A program made the position numbers and the translations under genes. From Woeseiaceae bacterium (lineage in GTDB: Bacteria; Pseudomonadota; Gammaproteobacteria; Steroidobacterales; Woeseiaceae): a stretch of 64,000 nt of DNA. The stretch is taken from NCBI GenBank assembly GCA_028277185.1, contig JANQGQ010000012.1:496001-560000 (forward strand), written 5' to 3'. The notes below the pieces were generated by a model. That model was not told the origin of the DNA and made no database searches. It saw nothing but the letters and a program-made list of their open reading frames with translations. Positions 18,852-26,489 of the stretch are shown here, piece after piece (within the stretch, counting starts at the first letter, position 1; every line of letters begins with the position of its first letter).

Positions 18852-18879
18852 ATACTATTGGTGCGATATAGAATACTAT
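18852..18879. promoter_or_regulatory. Direct repeats ATACTAT upstream of parD
   Basis: Two identical ATACTAT heptamers start 21 bp apart (18852 and 18873), two helical turns, immediately upstream of parD in an AT-rich stretch that should contain its promoter. Ribbon-helix-helix antitoxins bind such spaced repeats, so this is a likely ParD/ParDE operator. The rest of the 353-nt gap between parD and 19207 shows no gene apart from the regulator fossil at 19085-19144. Confidence 0.4.
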
Positions 18880-19084
18880 GAAAGCTCCAAGCTCGCTACG
18901 GGTCGTCTTGGTGAAGGATCGAGAATGCGCTTCGGCGCCTGGCTACCCAAAGAGAGAAAGTCGACAGTCTCTCCAGTTAAGCAATCCAGCGCTTACAGAA
19001 GTGCGTAGCGTTGGCCGATACAGCGATCCGCTTGCCGGCCGCGACTGAGACGGGCGCCCGCTGTTGACGAAAGACAAATGCAGA

Positions 19085-19144
19085 AAGCCCGCGGACTTTG
19101 CCGCGGGCGACATGCCCGAGCCGCTGACGCCGCGCGAGACCGAA
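19085..19144 (+). pseudogene. Fossil of a second NarL-type response regulator (linker codons)
   Basis: These 60 nt match 18021-18080 of the intact response regulator with five differences. In the same frame they encode the identical 20-residue stretch from KPADFAAGDM to PRETE. All five changes fall in third codon positions and are silent. Upstream and downstream the similarity ends abruptly, and the continuing frame does not encode a receiver or helix-turn-helix domain. It therefore looks like a remnant of a paralogous or homologous gene rather than a recent copy of 17601-18248. The parDE locus lies between the two. Confidence 0.7.
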
Positions 19145-19206
19145 GCGATTCAACCCATGGTCAGGAATTCGTCGCGGGATGCGAGACTGCGCCCGTCGAT
19201 GTCACC

Positions 19207-19971
19207 TCAATGGTTGGCCGAACGCCACCAGCGGTAGTGCTCGTTGCGCAGCGCTTCCCGTGAAGGCAGCGGATAGTATGCCAGGTCGTCCTGGTTGCCG
19301 AGGAAGATCCCGTTCTTGATCGTCCGGTACGGAAACTCCACCGTCTGGATGCGATTGACCATCTTGGTAGCAAGCTCCTTGCTTTGCACCTCGATCAGGC
19401 ATTCCCGGAGGTGCGGGACGAATGTATAAGGCAAGTCGCCCACGCTCCCCTGTTCCGGATCACTGGCCAATTGCCCGAGACTCAGCTCCACGAAACAAAA
19501 CGCCGGCAAGTGGATGAGGCTGTTCGGATCATGGGTAATGAGGTGATTGAACTCCACGGGATTCAGGGTACTGACGACCAGCGGATGAATCGGAGCAATT
19601 TCCTGGTAGAGGTGCAGTTTCTCGGTACCGACGTCGATGTCCGCGCTGCGTTCGAGGCCCAGCACCTCGCCGTAGGCCGTGACCAGATAGAAGTCGCGCA
19701 GGGCGCTGATGGGCACGTGCTCGAGCACGCGGTACGAGGAAATGAAGACCGATCGCTTCGGCGTGCCGTCAGGATGCGGAACGCAGCGCTTGAGCCCCTC
19801 GTCGATCCGGAAGTACTCATGGCGGAAATCCAGATCGAGCTCGGCAAACATCGCTTCGCCGCGCTTTTTCTTGGTCGACCCCACTGCGAAGTACTCGCCG
19901 AACTCGGCCGGCGGCAGCATCGAAGCGATCAGCGCTTCGGGCGCCAGCGAGAGATAGAGATGCACGGTCAT
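19207..19971 (-). CDS. Uncharacterised 254-residue cytosolic protein
   Basis: I do not recognise the family. The protein has no signal peptide or membrane segment and is rich in aromatic and charged residues. It opens MTVHLYLSLAPEALIASMLPP and has a basic block STKKKRGEAMF at about residues 32-42, then SVFISSYRVLEHVPISALRDFYLVTAYGEVLGLE, HLPAFCFVELSLGQLAS, and a C-terminus ending NEHYRWWRSANH. Codon use resembles neighbouring genes and the frame is uninterrupted, so it is probably a real gene. It is flanked by the regulator fossil and the pyrophosphatase gene, 156 nt away, neither of which suggests a role. Confidence 0.7.
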   Translation of the reverse strand: MTVHLYLSLAPEALIASMLPPAEFGEYFAVGSTKKKRGEAMFAELDLDFRHEYFRIDEGLKRCVPHPDGTPKRSVFISSYRVLEHVPISALRDFYLVTAYGEVLGLERSADIDVGTEKLHLYQEIAPIHPLVVSTLNPVEFNHLITHDPNSLIHLPAFCFVELSLGQLASDPEQGSVGDLPYTFVPHLRECLIEVQSKELATKMVNRIQTVEFPYRTIKNGIFLGNQDDLAYYPLPSREALRNEHYRWWRSANH

Positions 19972-20127
19972 TCCTGCTCCTTCGAGGTTTGCATTGAGTA
20001 TCCGGGCGCCGTCCGGCCTCCGCCATCCGGGCGCGCTGTATTCTACGCGGGGCGGTGCCCGCCGTCATGTCGGCTGCCGGCAGAGCCCGCGGCGTTGCGC
20101 TGATCCCGCCTGATCGGCCGCTCTGCT

Positions 20128-22140
20128 TCAGCCCAGAAACGGCGCGATCAGCAGGCTCGTGATCGCCATCACTTTGATCAGGATGTTGAGCGACGGGCCG
20201 GCCGTGTCCTTGAACGGATCGCCCACCGTATCGCCGACGATCGTGGCGTGGTGCGCCGCGGATCCCTTACCGCCGTGGTTGCCGCGCTCGACGTACTTCT
20301 TGGCGTTGTCCCAGGCAGCACCGGCGTTGGCCATGAACAACGCCAACATGACACCGCTGAGCAGCGCGCCGCCGAGCATGCCTCCGAGTGCGTACGGCCC
20401 CAGGCTCAAGCCGACGATTACCGGGGCCGCCACGGCCGTCACTCCCGGCGCGATCATGCGCCGCAGAGCGGCCCGGCTCGCAATCTCGGTGCAGCGCGCG
20501 CTGTCGGGCTCCGCGGTACCCTCCAACAGACCCGGGATCTCGCGAAACTGCCGGCGGATCTCTTCGATCATCTCCGCCGCGGCCTCGCCGACCGCGGTGA
20601 TGGTCATGGAGCTGAACAGGAAGGGCAGCAGCCCGCCGGCGATCAGACCGACCAGCACGATGGGCTCGAGCAGCAGCAGGTGAAACTCCGGCACCTGGAT
20701 CACGACGACCTGGGTGTACGCGCTGAGTAGCGCCAGAGCGGCAAGCGCCGCCGAGCTGATCGCGAAACCCTTGCCGATGGCCGCCGTCGTGTTGCCGAGC
20801 ATGTCGAGGGTATCGGTTATGCTTCGCGTGTCCTCGCCGAGCTTCGCCATCTCGGCAATCCCGCCGGCGTTGTCCGCAATCGGGCCATAGGCGTCCACCG
20901 CCATTACGATGCCGACCGTCGCCAGCATGCCGACCGCCCCCAGCGCGATCCCATAGAGTCCCGCCAGGTGGCTCGTCGCGACGATTGCGCCACCCAGCGT
21001 GAGGAGCGGGATGACCATCGAACGCATTCCCGCCGCCACGCCGACCAGGATCACGGTAGCCGCGCCGGTGGTGCTCGCAGCAGCGATCTGCCGAACCGGA
21101 CGTCGCTCGGTGTAGTACTGAGTGGCGAGGCCGATCACGGCGCTCGTCGCTGCGCCGATGACGACCGCTAACCAGAGCCGGATGTCCGCAGCCACCAGTT
21201 CGATGACGAGCCAGGCAGCGGCCATGAACAGCAGGATAGCCGTCGCAATCCCGATCGCGAGTGCGGTGTCGGCACTGCGGTTCGCCCACAACCTCACGAA
21301 CAGGATCGCGACAATACTCGACGCCAGACCGGTCGACGACAGCAGCAACGGCAAGGCCAACAGTACCGGCTGACCGCCCAGATCGTTGGCTTCGGCCAGG
21401 CTCAGGGTAGACGCGATCGCAATCGCACCGATGATCGAACTGCAGAAGGATTCGAAGATATCGGCCCCCATGCCCGCCACGTCGCCGACGTTGTCGCCTA
21501 CATTGTCGGTGATCACCCCGGGGTTGCGCGGGTCGTCCTCGGGGATGGAGGCTTCCATCTTGCCCGCCGAGTCCGCCCCGATGTCCGCTGCCTTGGTGAA
21601 GATTCCGCCGCCGACGCGCGCGAACAAGGCCACGAGCGAGGCGCCCATCCCGAATCCGCTCAGGATCGTCACCGCGAGCGCGTTGCCCGAGACGGCAATG
21701 AACAAGCCGCCGAGTCCCAACAGTCCCAGCGAGGCCACCGCCAGCCCCATCACCGAGCCGCCGAAGAAGGCGGTCGTCAATGCCGCGGCAGGTCCGTGTT
21801 GCTGCGCGGCGACTGCTGTTCTGGCGTTGGCGCGTGTGGCAGTTTCGATACCGATGAAACCCGCAAAGGCCGAACTCGCCGCGCCGAGCAGGAAGGCAAG
21901 CGCGGCCTGCCACCCCACGCCCAGCCACAATCCGAGCGCGACGGCGACGGCGAAGGCGGCGAGCAGGCGATACTCCTCACGGAGGAACACCATCGCGCCG
22001 CGTCGTATTGCCGCCGCCAACGCCGGCACTCTGCCGTCGCCGACGCTCTGGCGCACGACCATCGCGCGTACTCCCCAGGCGACGCCCAGGCCGGCCACGC
22101 CCATCAACGGTGCAATCCACGGCAAATCGTCAATCGTCAA
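20128..22140 (-). CDS. hppA: Membrane-bound ion-translocating pyrophosphatase, K+-dependent type
   Basis: This 670-residue protein of about sixteen membrane helices hydrolyses pyrophosphate to pump H+ and/or Na+ outward. Substrate-binding motifs are intact: [22 protein letters not shown] and [20 protein letters not shown], then [18 protein letters not shown] and the C-terminal [28 protein letters not shown] carries Ala where K+-independent enzymes have Lys, so K+-stimulated activity is predicted. H+ versus Na+ selectivity cannot be settled by eye. Translation appears to start at TTG (22138-22140), with GAGAGGGA as ribosome-binding site on the minus strand. Confidence 0.94.
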   Translation of the reverse strand: MTIDDLPWIAPLMGVAGLGVAWGVRAMVVRQSVGDGRVPALAAAIRRGAMVFLREEYRLLAAFAVAVALGLWLGVGWQAALAFLLGAASSAFAGFIGIETATRANARTAVAAQQHGPAAALTTAFFGGSVMGLAVASLGLLGLGGLFIAVSGNALAVTILSGFGMGASLVALFARVGGGIFTKAADIGADSAGKMEASIPEDDPRNPGVITDNVGDNVGDVAGMGADIFESFCSSIIGAIAIASTLSLAEANDLGGQPVLLALPLLLSSTGLASSIVAILFVRLWANRSADTALAIGIATAILLFMAAAWLVIELVAADIRLWLAVVIGAATSAVIGLATQYYTERRPVRQIAAASTTGAATVILVGVAAGMRSMVIPLLTLGGAIVATSHLAGLYGIALGAVGMLATVGIVMAVDAYGPIADNAGGIAEMAKLGEDTRSITDTLDMLGNTTAAIGKGFAISSAALAALALLSAYTQVVVIQVPEFHLLLLEPIVLVGLIAGGLLPFLFSSMTITAVGEAAAEMIEEIRRQFREIPGLLEGTAEPDSARCTEIASRAALRRMIAPGVTAVAAPVIVGLSLGPYALGGMLGGALLSGVMLALFMANAGAAWDNAKKYVERGNHGGKGSAAHHATIVGDTVGDPFKDTAGPSLNILIKVMAITSLLIAPFLG

Positions 22141-22529
22141 TCTAAATCCCTCTCAACAGATTTACCTGGTGTTCCGCACGGCGCCGGCCCGGCATCGATG
22201 CTCCCGGCACGACGAGGGCGCGGACATGACAATCGGAGTCGGCGGTTTCGCCGCGAACGCAAGCTCAATCGCGTGGACGCCGTGAACCCAGGGTTTTTGA
22301 TCATGACCGTCGATCTTATTCTTCTTCTTTTAGGACACTGTTACGCCGTCGAGCGGCTGATCCGACAGATCCGCGCGACTCGTCTGAGGCGGCTGAATGC
22401 GGTCAGCATGCTGGAAATCGACGGGATTGTCACGCGGCTGCCGGTACACGGCCAGCCGGTTGCTCCGGTGCCCGGTGAGTACCTCGACCGGCCGGCTGCG
22501 GGCAGAGCGCTACGACCCGCCGCGGTGCA
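22141..22529. other. Intergenic stretch without a convincing gene
   Basis: These 389 nt separate the pyrophosphatase gene from the short-chain dehydrogenase gene. The left end holds the leader of the pyrophosphatase mRNA. A rightward open frame from about 22304 starts with a hydrophobic stretch (VDLILLLLGHCYAVERLI) but continues antisense through the dehydrogenase gene and has no family features, so I do not call it. I see no RNA gene or repeat here. Confidence 0.5.
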
Positions 22530-23198
22530 TCAGACGCGGCCGGTTACCGGCACCAACGCGCCCGTCACGCCGCTTGCGTCCGGCGACAGGAGGAAGGCAA
22601 TGACGTTCGCGAGCTCGGTGCCGGTGACCCAGGCCGGGAAATCGGCATCCGGCATGTCGTTGCGGTTTGCCGGCGTATCGATGATCGACGGCAGGACCGC
22701 GTTGACGCGTACGCCGCCGCCCTTGAGCTCCTCGGCCAGCGCTTCGGTGAGCCGGGCGACGCCCGACTTGGCCGCGGTGTAGGCGCCCATTCCCAGGCCG
22801 GCACGCGCCGTTGCGGCGGCGCCGACGTTGACTATCGACGCGGGTGCCTCGAGATGCGGCAGCGCCGCGCGGCAGGCGTTGAGCGCGGAGCCTACGTTGA
22901 TGGCGAACATCCGCTCCCAGGTCGCCGGGTCGCCTTCGGCAACGGTTTCCCACGCGAAACCTCCGGCGATATTGACGAGCCCGTGCACGGGACCCGCGGC
23001 TGCGACGGCCTGTTCGAAGGCCTCGGCGACGCGCCCGGCGTCGCCGAGATCGATGCCGCCGAGCGGCACGCCGACGCCCGCGACGGAAGCTACGTCCTCC
23101 GACAGGTCGATGCCGCTGATTGCATGCCCGCCGGCGGCGAGCACGCCGACGACGTCGCGGCCCAGGGCGCCGGCTGCGCCGGTGACGACGACGTGCAC
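22530..23198 (-). CDS. Short-chain dehydrogenase/reductase
   Basis: This 222-residue Rossmann-fold NAD(P)-dependent oxidoreductase of the classical SDR type has the nucleotide-binding TGAAGALG at residues 6-13, the NIAGG segment (NNAG position) and the catalytic YTAAK. It starts with GTG (complement of 23196-23198). It follows phhB in the same direction with a 24-nt gap that forms a hairpin (23200-23226), so it may be cotranscribed with phhA-phhB. Reduction of a pterin or a phenylalanine-pathway intermediate is possible from context (quinonoid dihydropteridine reductase also has an SDR fold), but the substrate is not established. Confidence 0.88.
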   Translation of the reverse strand: MHVVVTGAAGALGRDVVGVLAAGGHAISGIDLSEDVASVAGVGVPLGGIDLGDAGRVAEAFEQAVAAAGPVHGLVNIAGGFAWETVAEGDPATWERMFAINVGSALNACRAALPHLEAPASIVNVGAAATARAGLGMGAYTAAKSGVARLTEALAEELKGGGVRVNAVLPSIIDTPANRNDMPDADFPAWVTGTELANVIAFLLSPDASGVTGALVPVTGRV

Positions 23199-23199
23199 G

Positions 23200-23226
23200 C
23201 TAGTGTCCTGTCCGCTGAGACACTAG
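23200..23226. repeat. Hairpin CTAGTGTC/GACACTAG between phhB and the SDR gene
   Basis: Two perfect 8-nt arms (23200-23207 and 23219-23226) enclose an 11-nt loop. The TAG stop of phhB lies in one arm. The GTGTC...GACAC ends resemble the palindromes at 38167-38179 and 49654-49728, suggesting one family of short palindromic repeats that settle at gene ends. Confidence 0.55.
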
Positions 23227-23534
23227 TCGCTCGCGTAGGAGCGGCGCTCGAGCGCCGCCGCAATGCGCTCGGCAAGCGCCTGATCGCGGGCGGACAGGCC
23301 GTCGGCGTCATGCGTCGTCAGCTTGATGGCGACGCGGTTGTAAACGTTACTCCACTCGGGATGGTGGTCGAGCTTGTCCGCTTCGATGGCGATCTCGCTC
23401 ATGAAGCCCCAGGCGTCGGCGAAGCTGGCAAACGTCAGTTCGGCGCTGACCGAGCGGCCGTCGTCCGCCAGCGACCAGCCGGGAAACGTCGCGACGAGGC
23501 GCTCGACCTCGGCGCCCTCGAGCGTATCAGGCAT
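23223..23534 (-). CDS. phhB: Pterin-4a-carbinolamine dehydratase
   Basis: This 103-residue protein has the PCD signature EADKLDHHPEWSNVYNRVAIKLTTHDADGLS, with the catalytic His pair and the downstream His. It dehydrates 4a-hydroxytetrahydrobiopterin made by phenylalanine hydroxylase and so regenerates the cofactor. Its length equals that of PhhB in Pseudomonas. It lies 37 nt downstream of phhA in the same direction. Confidence 0.95.
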   Translation of the reverse strand: MPDTLEGAEVERLVATFPGWSLADDGRSVSAELTFASFADAWGFMSEIAIEADKLDHHPEWSNVYNRVAIKLTTHDADGLSARDQALAERIAAALERRSYASD

Positions 23535-23571
23535 TCGGTAACCCTCGATTCTATGGGCCTTCTGGCCCGGC

Positions 23572-24450
23572 TTATTGCTTGGCGAGGAAGTATTCGCGCG
23601 TACCGCGCGTCAGAACGTCGTCGCCCGGAACGAGATCGTGCGCTTCGTAGTCCGGCTGCCCTTTGACGCGCGCGTACACGTCGCCGAAGTCTTTATAGCA
23701 GGTTTCGAGAAGCTGTTCGAAGCTGTCGATGACGAAGTAGGTTTGCTGGAAATCGTCGATGATGTGCTTCGTCCGCATGAGGCGTTCGAGATCGAACCCG
23801 ACGCGGTTCGGTGAGTCGTCCTTTAGCGAAAAGACGGTTTCGTGCGGCGACGACAGGATGCCGGCGCCGTAGATACGCAGGCCGTCCGCGGTCCTGATCA
23901 GCCCGAACTCGACGGTGTACCAGTACAGACGCGCGAGGTTCTTGAGCTGGCCCAGCTCCAGCGCGCGATTGCCGCCTTTGCCGTAAGCCTCCATGAAATC
24001 GGCGAAGACCGGGTTGGCGAGCAGCGGCACGTGGCCGAAGATGTCGTGAAAGATGTCGGGTTCTTCGAGGTAGTCGAACTCTTCCTCCGGCCGGATGAAG
24101 GCGCCGGCGGGAAAGCGGCGGTTCGCGAGGTGGTCGAAGAAGATGTCGTCCGGGACAAGGTCGGTGACGGGCACGACGGTCCAGCCCGTCAGTTCTTTGA
24201 GACGCCCGGAGAGTTTCTCCATGTCCGGGATACCGGCTTCCGAGAGCTCGAGCTTGTGCATCGCGTCGACGAACTGGTCGCAAGCCCGGCCGGGCAGCAG
24301 GCGCAGCTGATTCTGAAACAGGCGATCCCAGCGATCGTGCTCCTCGGCGGTGTAGGTGTCCCAGCGCTGATCGATCGTATAGTCGGCGTTACGCGGCGCG
24401 TCGGCGTAACGGTTCTTGCCAGTGAGGGCCTGGGCGGGCATCGCGGCCAT
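23572..24450 (-). CDS. phhA: Phenylalanine 4-monooxygenase
   Basis: This 292-residue bacterial phenylalanine hydroxylase, a single catalytic domain, uses Fe(II) and tetrahydropterin to convert Phe to Tyr. The iron ligands are visible as two His in HDIFGHVPLL and Glu in WYTVEFGLI. Other landmarks are WTVVPVTDLVPDDIFFDHLANRRFP and GAGILSSPHETVFSL. The start at 24450 is preferred because an upstream in-frame start would read through the regulatory repeats. It is divergent from an Lrp/AsnC-type regulator, and two near-identical repeats upstream probably control it. Confidence 0.95.
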   Translation of the reverse strand: MAAMPAQALTGKNRYADAPRNADYTIDQRWDTYTAEEHDRWDRLFQNQLRLLPGRACDQFVDAMHKLELSEAGIPDMEKLSGRLKELTGWTVVPVTDLVPDDIFFDHLANRRFPAGAFIRPEEEFDYLEEPDIFHDIFGHVPLLANPVFADFMEAYGKGGNRALELGQLKNLARLYWYTVEFGLIRTADGLRIYGAGILSSPHETVFSLKDDSPNRVGFDLERLMRTKHIIDDFQQTYFVIDSFEQLLETCYKDFGDVYARVKGQPDYEAHDLVPGDDVLTRGTREYFLAKQ

Positions 24451-24496
24451 GATGAACCTGGAGAGCTTGCAAAAGAGGTCTTTACGATACGCCAAG

Positions 24497-24553
24497 ACCG
24501 GCGGTAATTGGGTGCAAATCACGGCCTAAACCGGCAGTATTCGGTACAAATCA
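24497..24553. promoter_or_regulatory. Tandem operator-like direct repeat between phhA and the Lrp-type gene
   Basis: Two copies of a 24-25 bp element (24497-24521 and 24530-24553) begin ACCGGC and end CAAATCA. They differ at three positions plus one 1-nt gap and start 33 bp apart, about three helical turns. They lie 47-103 bp upstream of phhA and 19-75 bp upstream of the regulator start, covering the expected promoters of both. This arrangement suits an Lrp/AsnC-type octamer that represses itself and controls phhA. Confidence 0.6.
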
Positions 24554-24571
24554 GCAGATAATCAGGCAATC

Positions 24572-25051
24572 ATGAAACAAACAGATTCTGCACTGCGACT
24601 CGGTGAGGGCGATCTGGCCGTGCTGCGATCCATTCAGGCCGATGCGTCGCAGACGGTGCGCGAGCTCGCCCTGGCGCTAGGCATGTCGCCGTCCACGGTG
24701 TCGCGGCGCCTGGCGGAGCTCGAGCAGATCGGGGCCATCGAACGCCGGGTGGCCTTGCTCGATCCGGAGAAGGTGGGCTTTCCGGTGTGCGTGTTCGTGC
24801 AGATCAATCTCGTCGATCACGCTCTGGAAACGCGGCGGCAGTTCGAGTCGCTGGTGCTCCGGACGCCTCAGGTCCTCGAATGCTTTTCGGTGACTGGAAC
24901 GCACGACTACACGCTGATTCTTCGCACCCACAGCGTCGGCGAGTTCGAGCATATCCTCATGGAGCAGATCCTGGCTCACGATTCCGTCGCCCAGGCGTCG
25001 TCTCAGATCGCGCTTCGGCAGCACAAGTACACGACCGCGTTGCCGTTGTAG
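24572..25051 (+). CDS. Lrp/AsnC family transcriptional regulator
   Basis: This 159-residue protein has an N-terminal winged helix-turn-helix (about 10-60: LAVLRSIQADASQTVRELALALGMSPSTVSRRLAELEQIG) and a C-terminal RAM effector domain (VCVFVQINL, then VTGTHDYTLILRT). Position and paired repeats suggest local control of phhA/phhB in response to an aromatic amino acid. In Pseudomonas the corresponding regulator is PhhR (TyrR family), so this would be a different regulator type for the same enzyme. Confidence 0.92.
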   Translation: MKQTDSALRLGEGDLAVLRSIQADASQTVRELALALGMSPSTVSRRLAELEQIGAIERRVALLDPEKVGFPVCVFVQINLVDHALETRRQFESLVLRTPQVLECFSVTGTHDYTLILRTHSVGEFEHILMEQILAHDSVAQASSQIALRQHKYTTALPL

Positions 25052-25107
25052 CGAGCTGGTCCTGGTGCGCTAGAATGCGGGTTCGAAGCGCTTCAGAAAT
25101 TCAGGCT

Positions 25108-25251
25108 ATGCCCGGGCGAAAGAAGGCCGTTGCAATCGGTATTGCCGTCGGTGTTGCGGTCGGCGTTGCCCTGGACAACGTCGGTGTCGGTTTGGCCGTG
25201 GCCATCGCCGTACTCGTTGCGCTCGCTGCGTCACGCCGTAGCGGGTTCTGA
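25108..25251 (+). CDS. 47-residue glycine-zipper membrane mini-protein
   Basis: The frame encodes PGRKKAVAIGIAVGVAVG followed by VALDNVGVGLAVAIAVLVAL and a basic tail ASRRSGF. It has two short Gly/Ala/Val helices with GxxxG-like spacing around a central Asp-Asn turn and positively charged ends. Similar mini-proteins with a DN turn occur in many bacteria, and their function is unknown to me. It starts 56 nt after the Lrp-type gene and precedes the 139-residue protein gene by 38 nt. Confidence 0.6.
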   Translation: MPGRKKAVAIGIAVGVAVGVALDNVGVGLAVAIAVLVALAASRRSGF

Positions 25252-25289
25252 CGTTCGGGTACGCCGGGAATCGACCTGGGTGACATGCA

Positions 25290-25709
25290 GTGGACAAGTT
25301 CACGCGGATCTACTCGATCGTCCTTGCCGGCCTTGTCGTCGCCGGCCTCGTCTGGGTGTTCTACGAAAGCCCCGGCGTTTCGCGAGTCAACGCGGCGCTC
25401 GAGGCGCACGCTGAGCTCCGGGGCTATCCGTATCGTTTCCGCGCACTCGAGCTCAGTAACGGCGTGGCCACGCTGAGTACGCCGCGGTCCGCCGAGTTCC
25501 CGGCGTACCGCGCACTCGGTATTCTCTATCCCGCGCTCGAGGGTGAGGATCCGGACTCTGCCGCCATGGTCGAGGCGCAACAGGAGCTGGCCCGCGTGCA
25601 GGGTATTGCGCGAGAGGTCGCCGTCGCCGACGAGGACGTCAACCGGGTCGTCTGGGAACTGGACGAACGCTGGTTGCGGGCCAACGGTATCGACGCAAGC
25701 ATGCTCTGA
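25290..25709 (+). CDS. Hypothetical protein with one N-terminal membrane anchor
   Basis: This 139-residue protein of unrecognised family has a single hydrophobic segment at residues 8-26 (YSIVLAGLVVAGLVWVFYE), followed by a soluble domain of alternating short helices and strands (ALEAHAELRGYPYRFRALELSNGVATLSTPR) and an acidic C-terminus (DEDVNRVVWELDERWLRANG). It begins at GTG 25290. It is followed 9 nt later by the DUF6065 gene, so the two are probably cotranscribed. Confidence 0.65.
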   Translation: MDKFTRIYSIVLAGLVVAGLVWVFYESPGVSRVNAALEAHAELRGYPYRFRALELSNGVATLSTPRSAEFPAYRALGILYPALEGEDPDSAAMVEAQQELARVQGIAREVAVADEDVNRVVWELDERWLRANGIDASML

Positions 25710-25718
25710 GGGCGACTC

Positions 25719-26459
25719 ATGCGCGACAAACTCAATATCACGGCCTACCACGTTGTCGAAGAGCCCATGCCGCTCCGGACCGCGGACAAACGCCGCGAAT
25801 GGATGGACGAGCTTCCCGAGCGTTTCGCGTACCGCTGCCTGCCGCTCGCCATCGCGAACCAGGTCGGTTGGGAAATCCTCAATCCGACCGGGTTCACCGC
25901 CCGCTGGAACGGGAAGGACGGCCTCGACGCGATATCGATCAAATTCGACGGCCAGCCGTCGCCGCTGGTCGGCTCGCATTTCGGCCACGGCGTGCTGACC
26001 TTTTCGTTGGGCTATCTGTTCAGAACGACGAAAGCCCACAACCTCTGGGTCAAGGGTCCCGCGAACCGACCGAAGGACGGCATAGCGCCGCTGGAAGGCG
26101 TGATCGAGACGGACTGGGCGCCGTTCACGTTCACGATGAACTGGCAGTTCACGCGCAAACGGCTGAAAGTTCGCTTCGACAAAGACGAGCCGATCGCAAC
26201 GGTCGTGCCGTATCCGCGTCACTATCTCGGCAAGTTCGATGCCGTCGAGAAGAACCTCAACGAGGACGCGAAACTATATGCACAATACGTGCAGTGGCGG
26301 GACGATCGTCTCAAGTTCAACGAGGATCTGGCGAAAGCGGGTTCCGCCGCCGCGGAGAAAGGCTGGCAGCGTAGCTACATGAAAGGCGAAGACAATCAGG
26401 GACAGACGTTCGCCGGTCACGAGACGAAGCTCAAGATTCGCGCTTTCCGCCGCGGCTGA
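25719..26459 (+). CDS. DUF6065 family protein
   Basis: This 246-residue soluble protein shows the family pattern: RREWMDELPERFAYRCLPLAIANQVGWEI (about residues 25-53), ARWNG, GVLTFSLGYLFRTTKAHNLWVKGPANRPKDGIAPLEGVIETDW and FTFTMNWQFTRK. The fold resembles a double-stranded beta-helix. Family members are uncharacterised and often lie near 2-oxoglutarate-oxygenase or sulfotransferase genes; none is present here. It is downstream of the 139-residue anchor protein, probably in one operon. Confidence 0.75.
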   Translation: MRDKLNITAYHVVEEPMPLRTADKRREWMDELPERFAYRCLPLAIANQVGWEILNPTGFTARWNGKDGLDAISIKFDGQPSPLVGSHFGHGVLTFSLGYLFRTTKAHNLWVKGPANRPKDGIAPLEGVIETDWAPFTFTMNWQFTRKRLKVRFDKDEPIATVVPYPRHYLGKFDAVEKNLNEDAKLYAQYVQWRDDRLKFNEDLAKAGSAAAEKGWQRSYMKGEDNQGQTFAGHETKLKIRAFRRG

Positions 26460-26489
26460 AGCGTGCTTCCGGCCGCGCCTTGCGGTCGC

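Noticed and set aside
18289..19144. parDE flanked by a response regulator gene and its fossil as a complete mobile element
   Set aside because: The matching 60 bp are internal to the regulator, not at its end, and there is no integrase, transposase or flanking repeat pair of equal position.
20267..21928. Leftward open frame of 553 codons inside hppA in another frame
   Set aside because: It is Arg/Gly-rich with no family features; the in-phase pyrophosphatase has all motifs.
22304..22782. Rightward open frame with a hydrophobic N-terminus before and across the SDR gene
   Set aside because: It runs antisense through a clear dehydrogenase gene, has no ribosome-binding site worth noting and no family resemblance.
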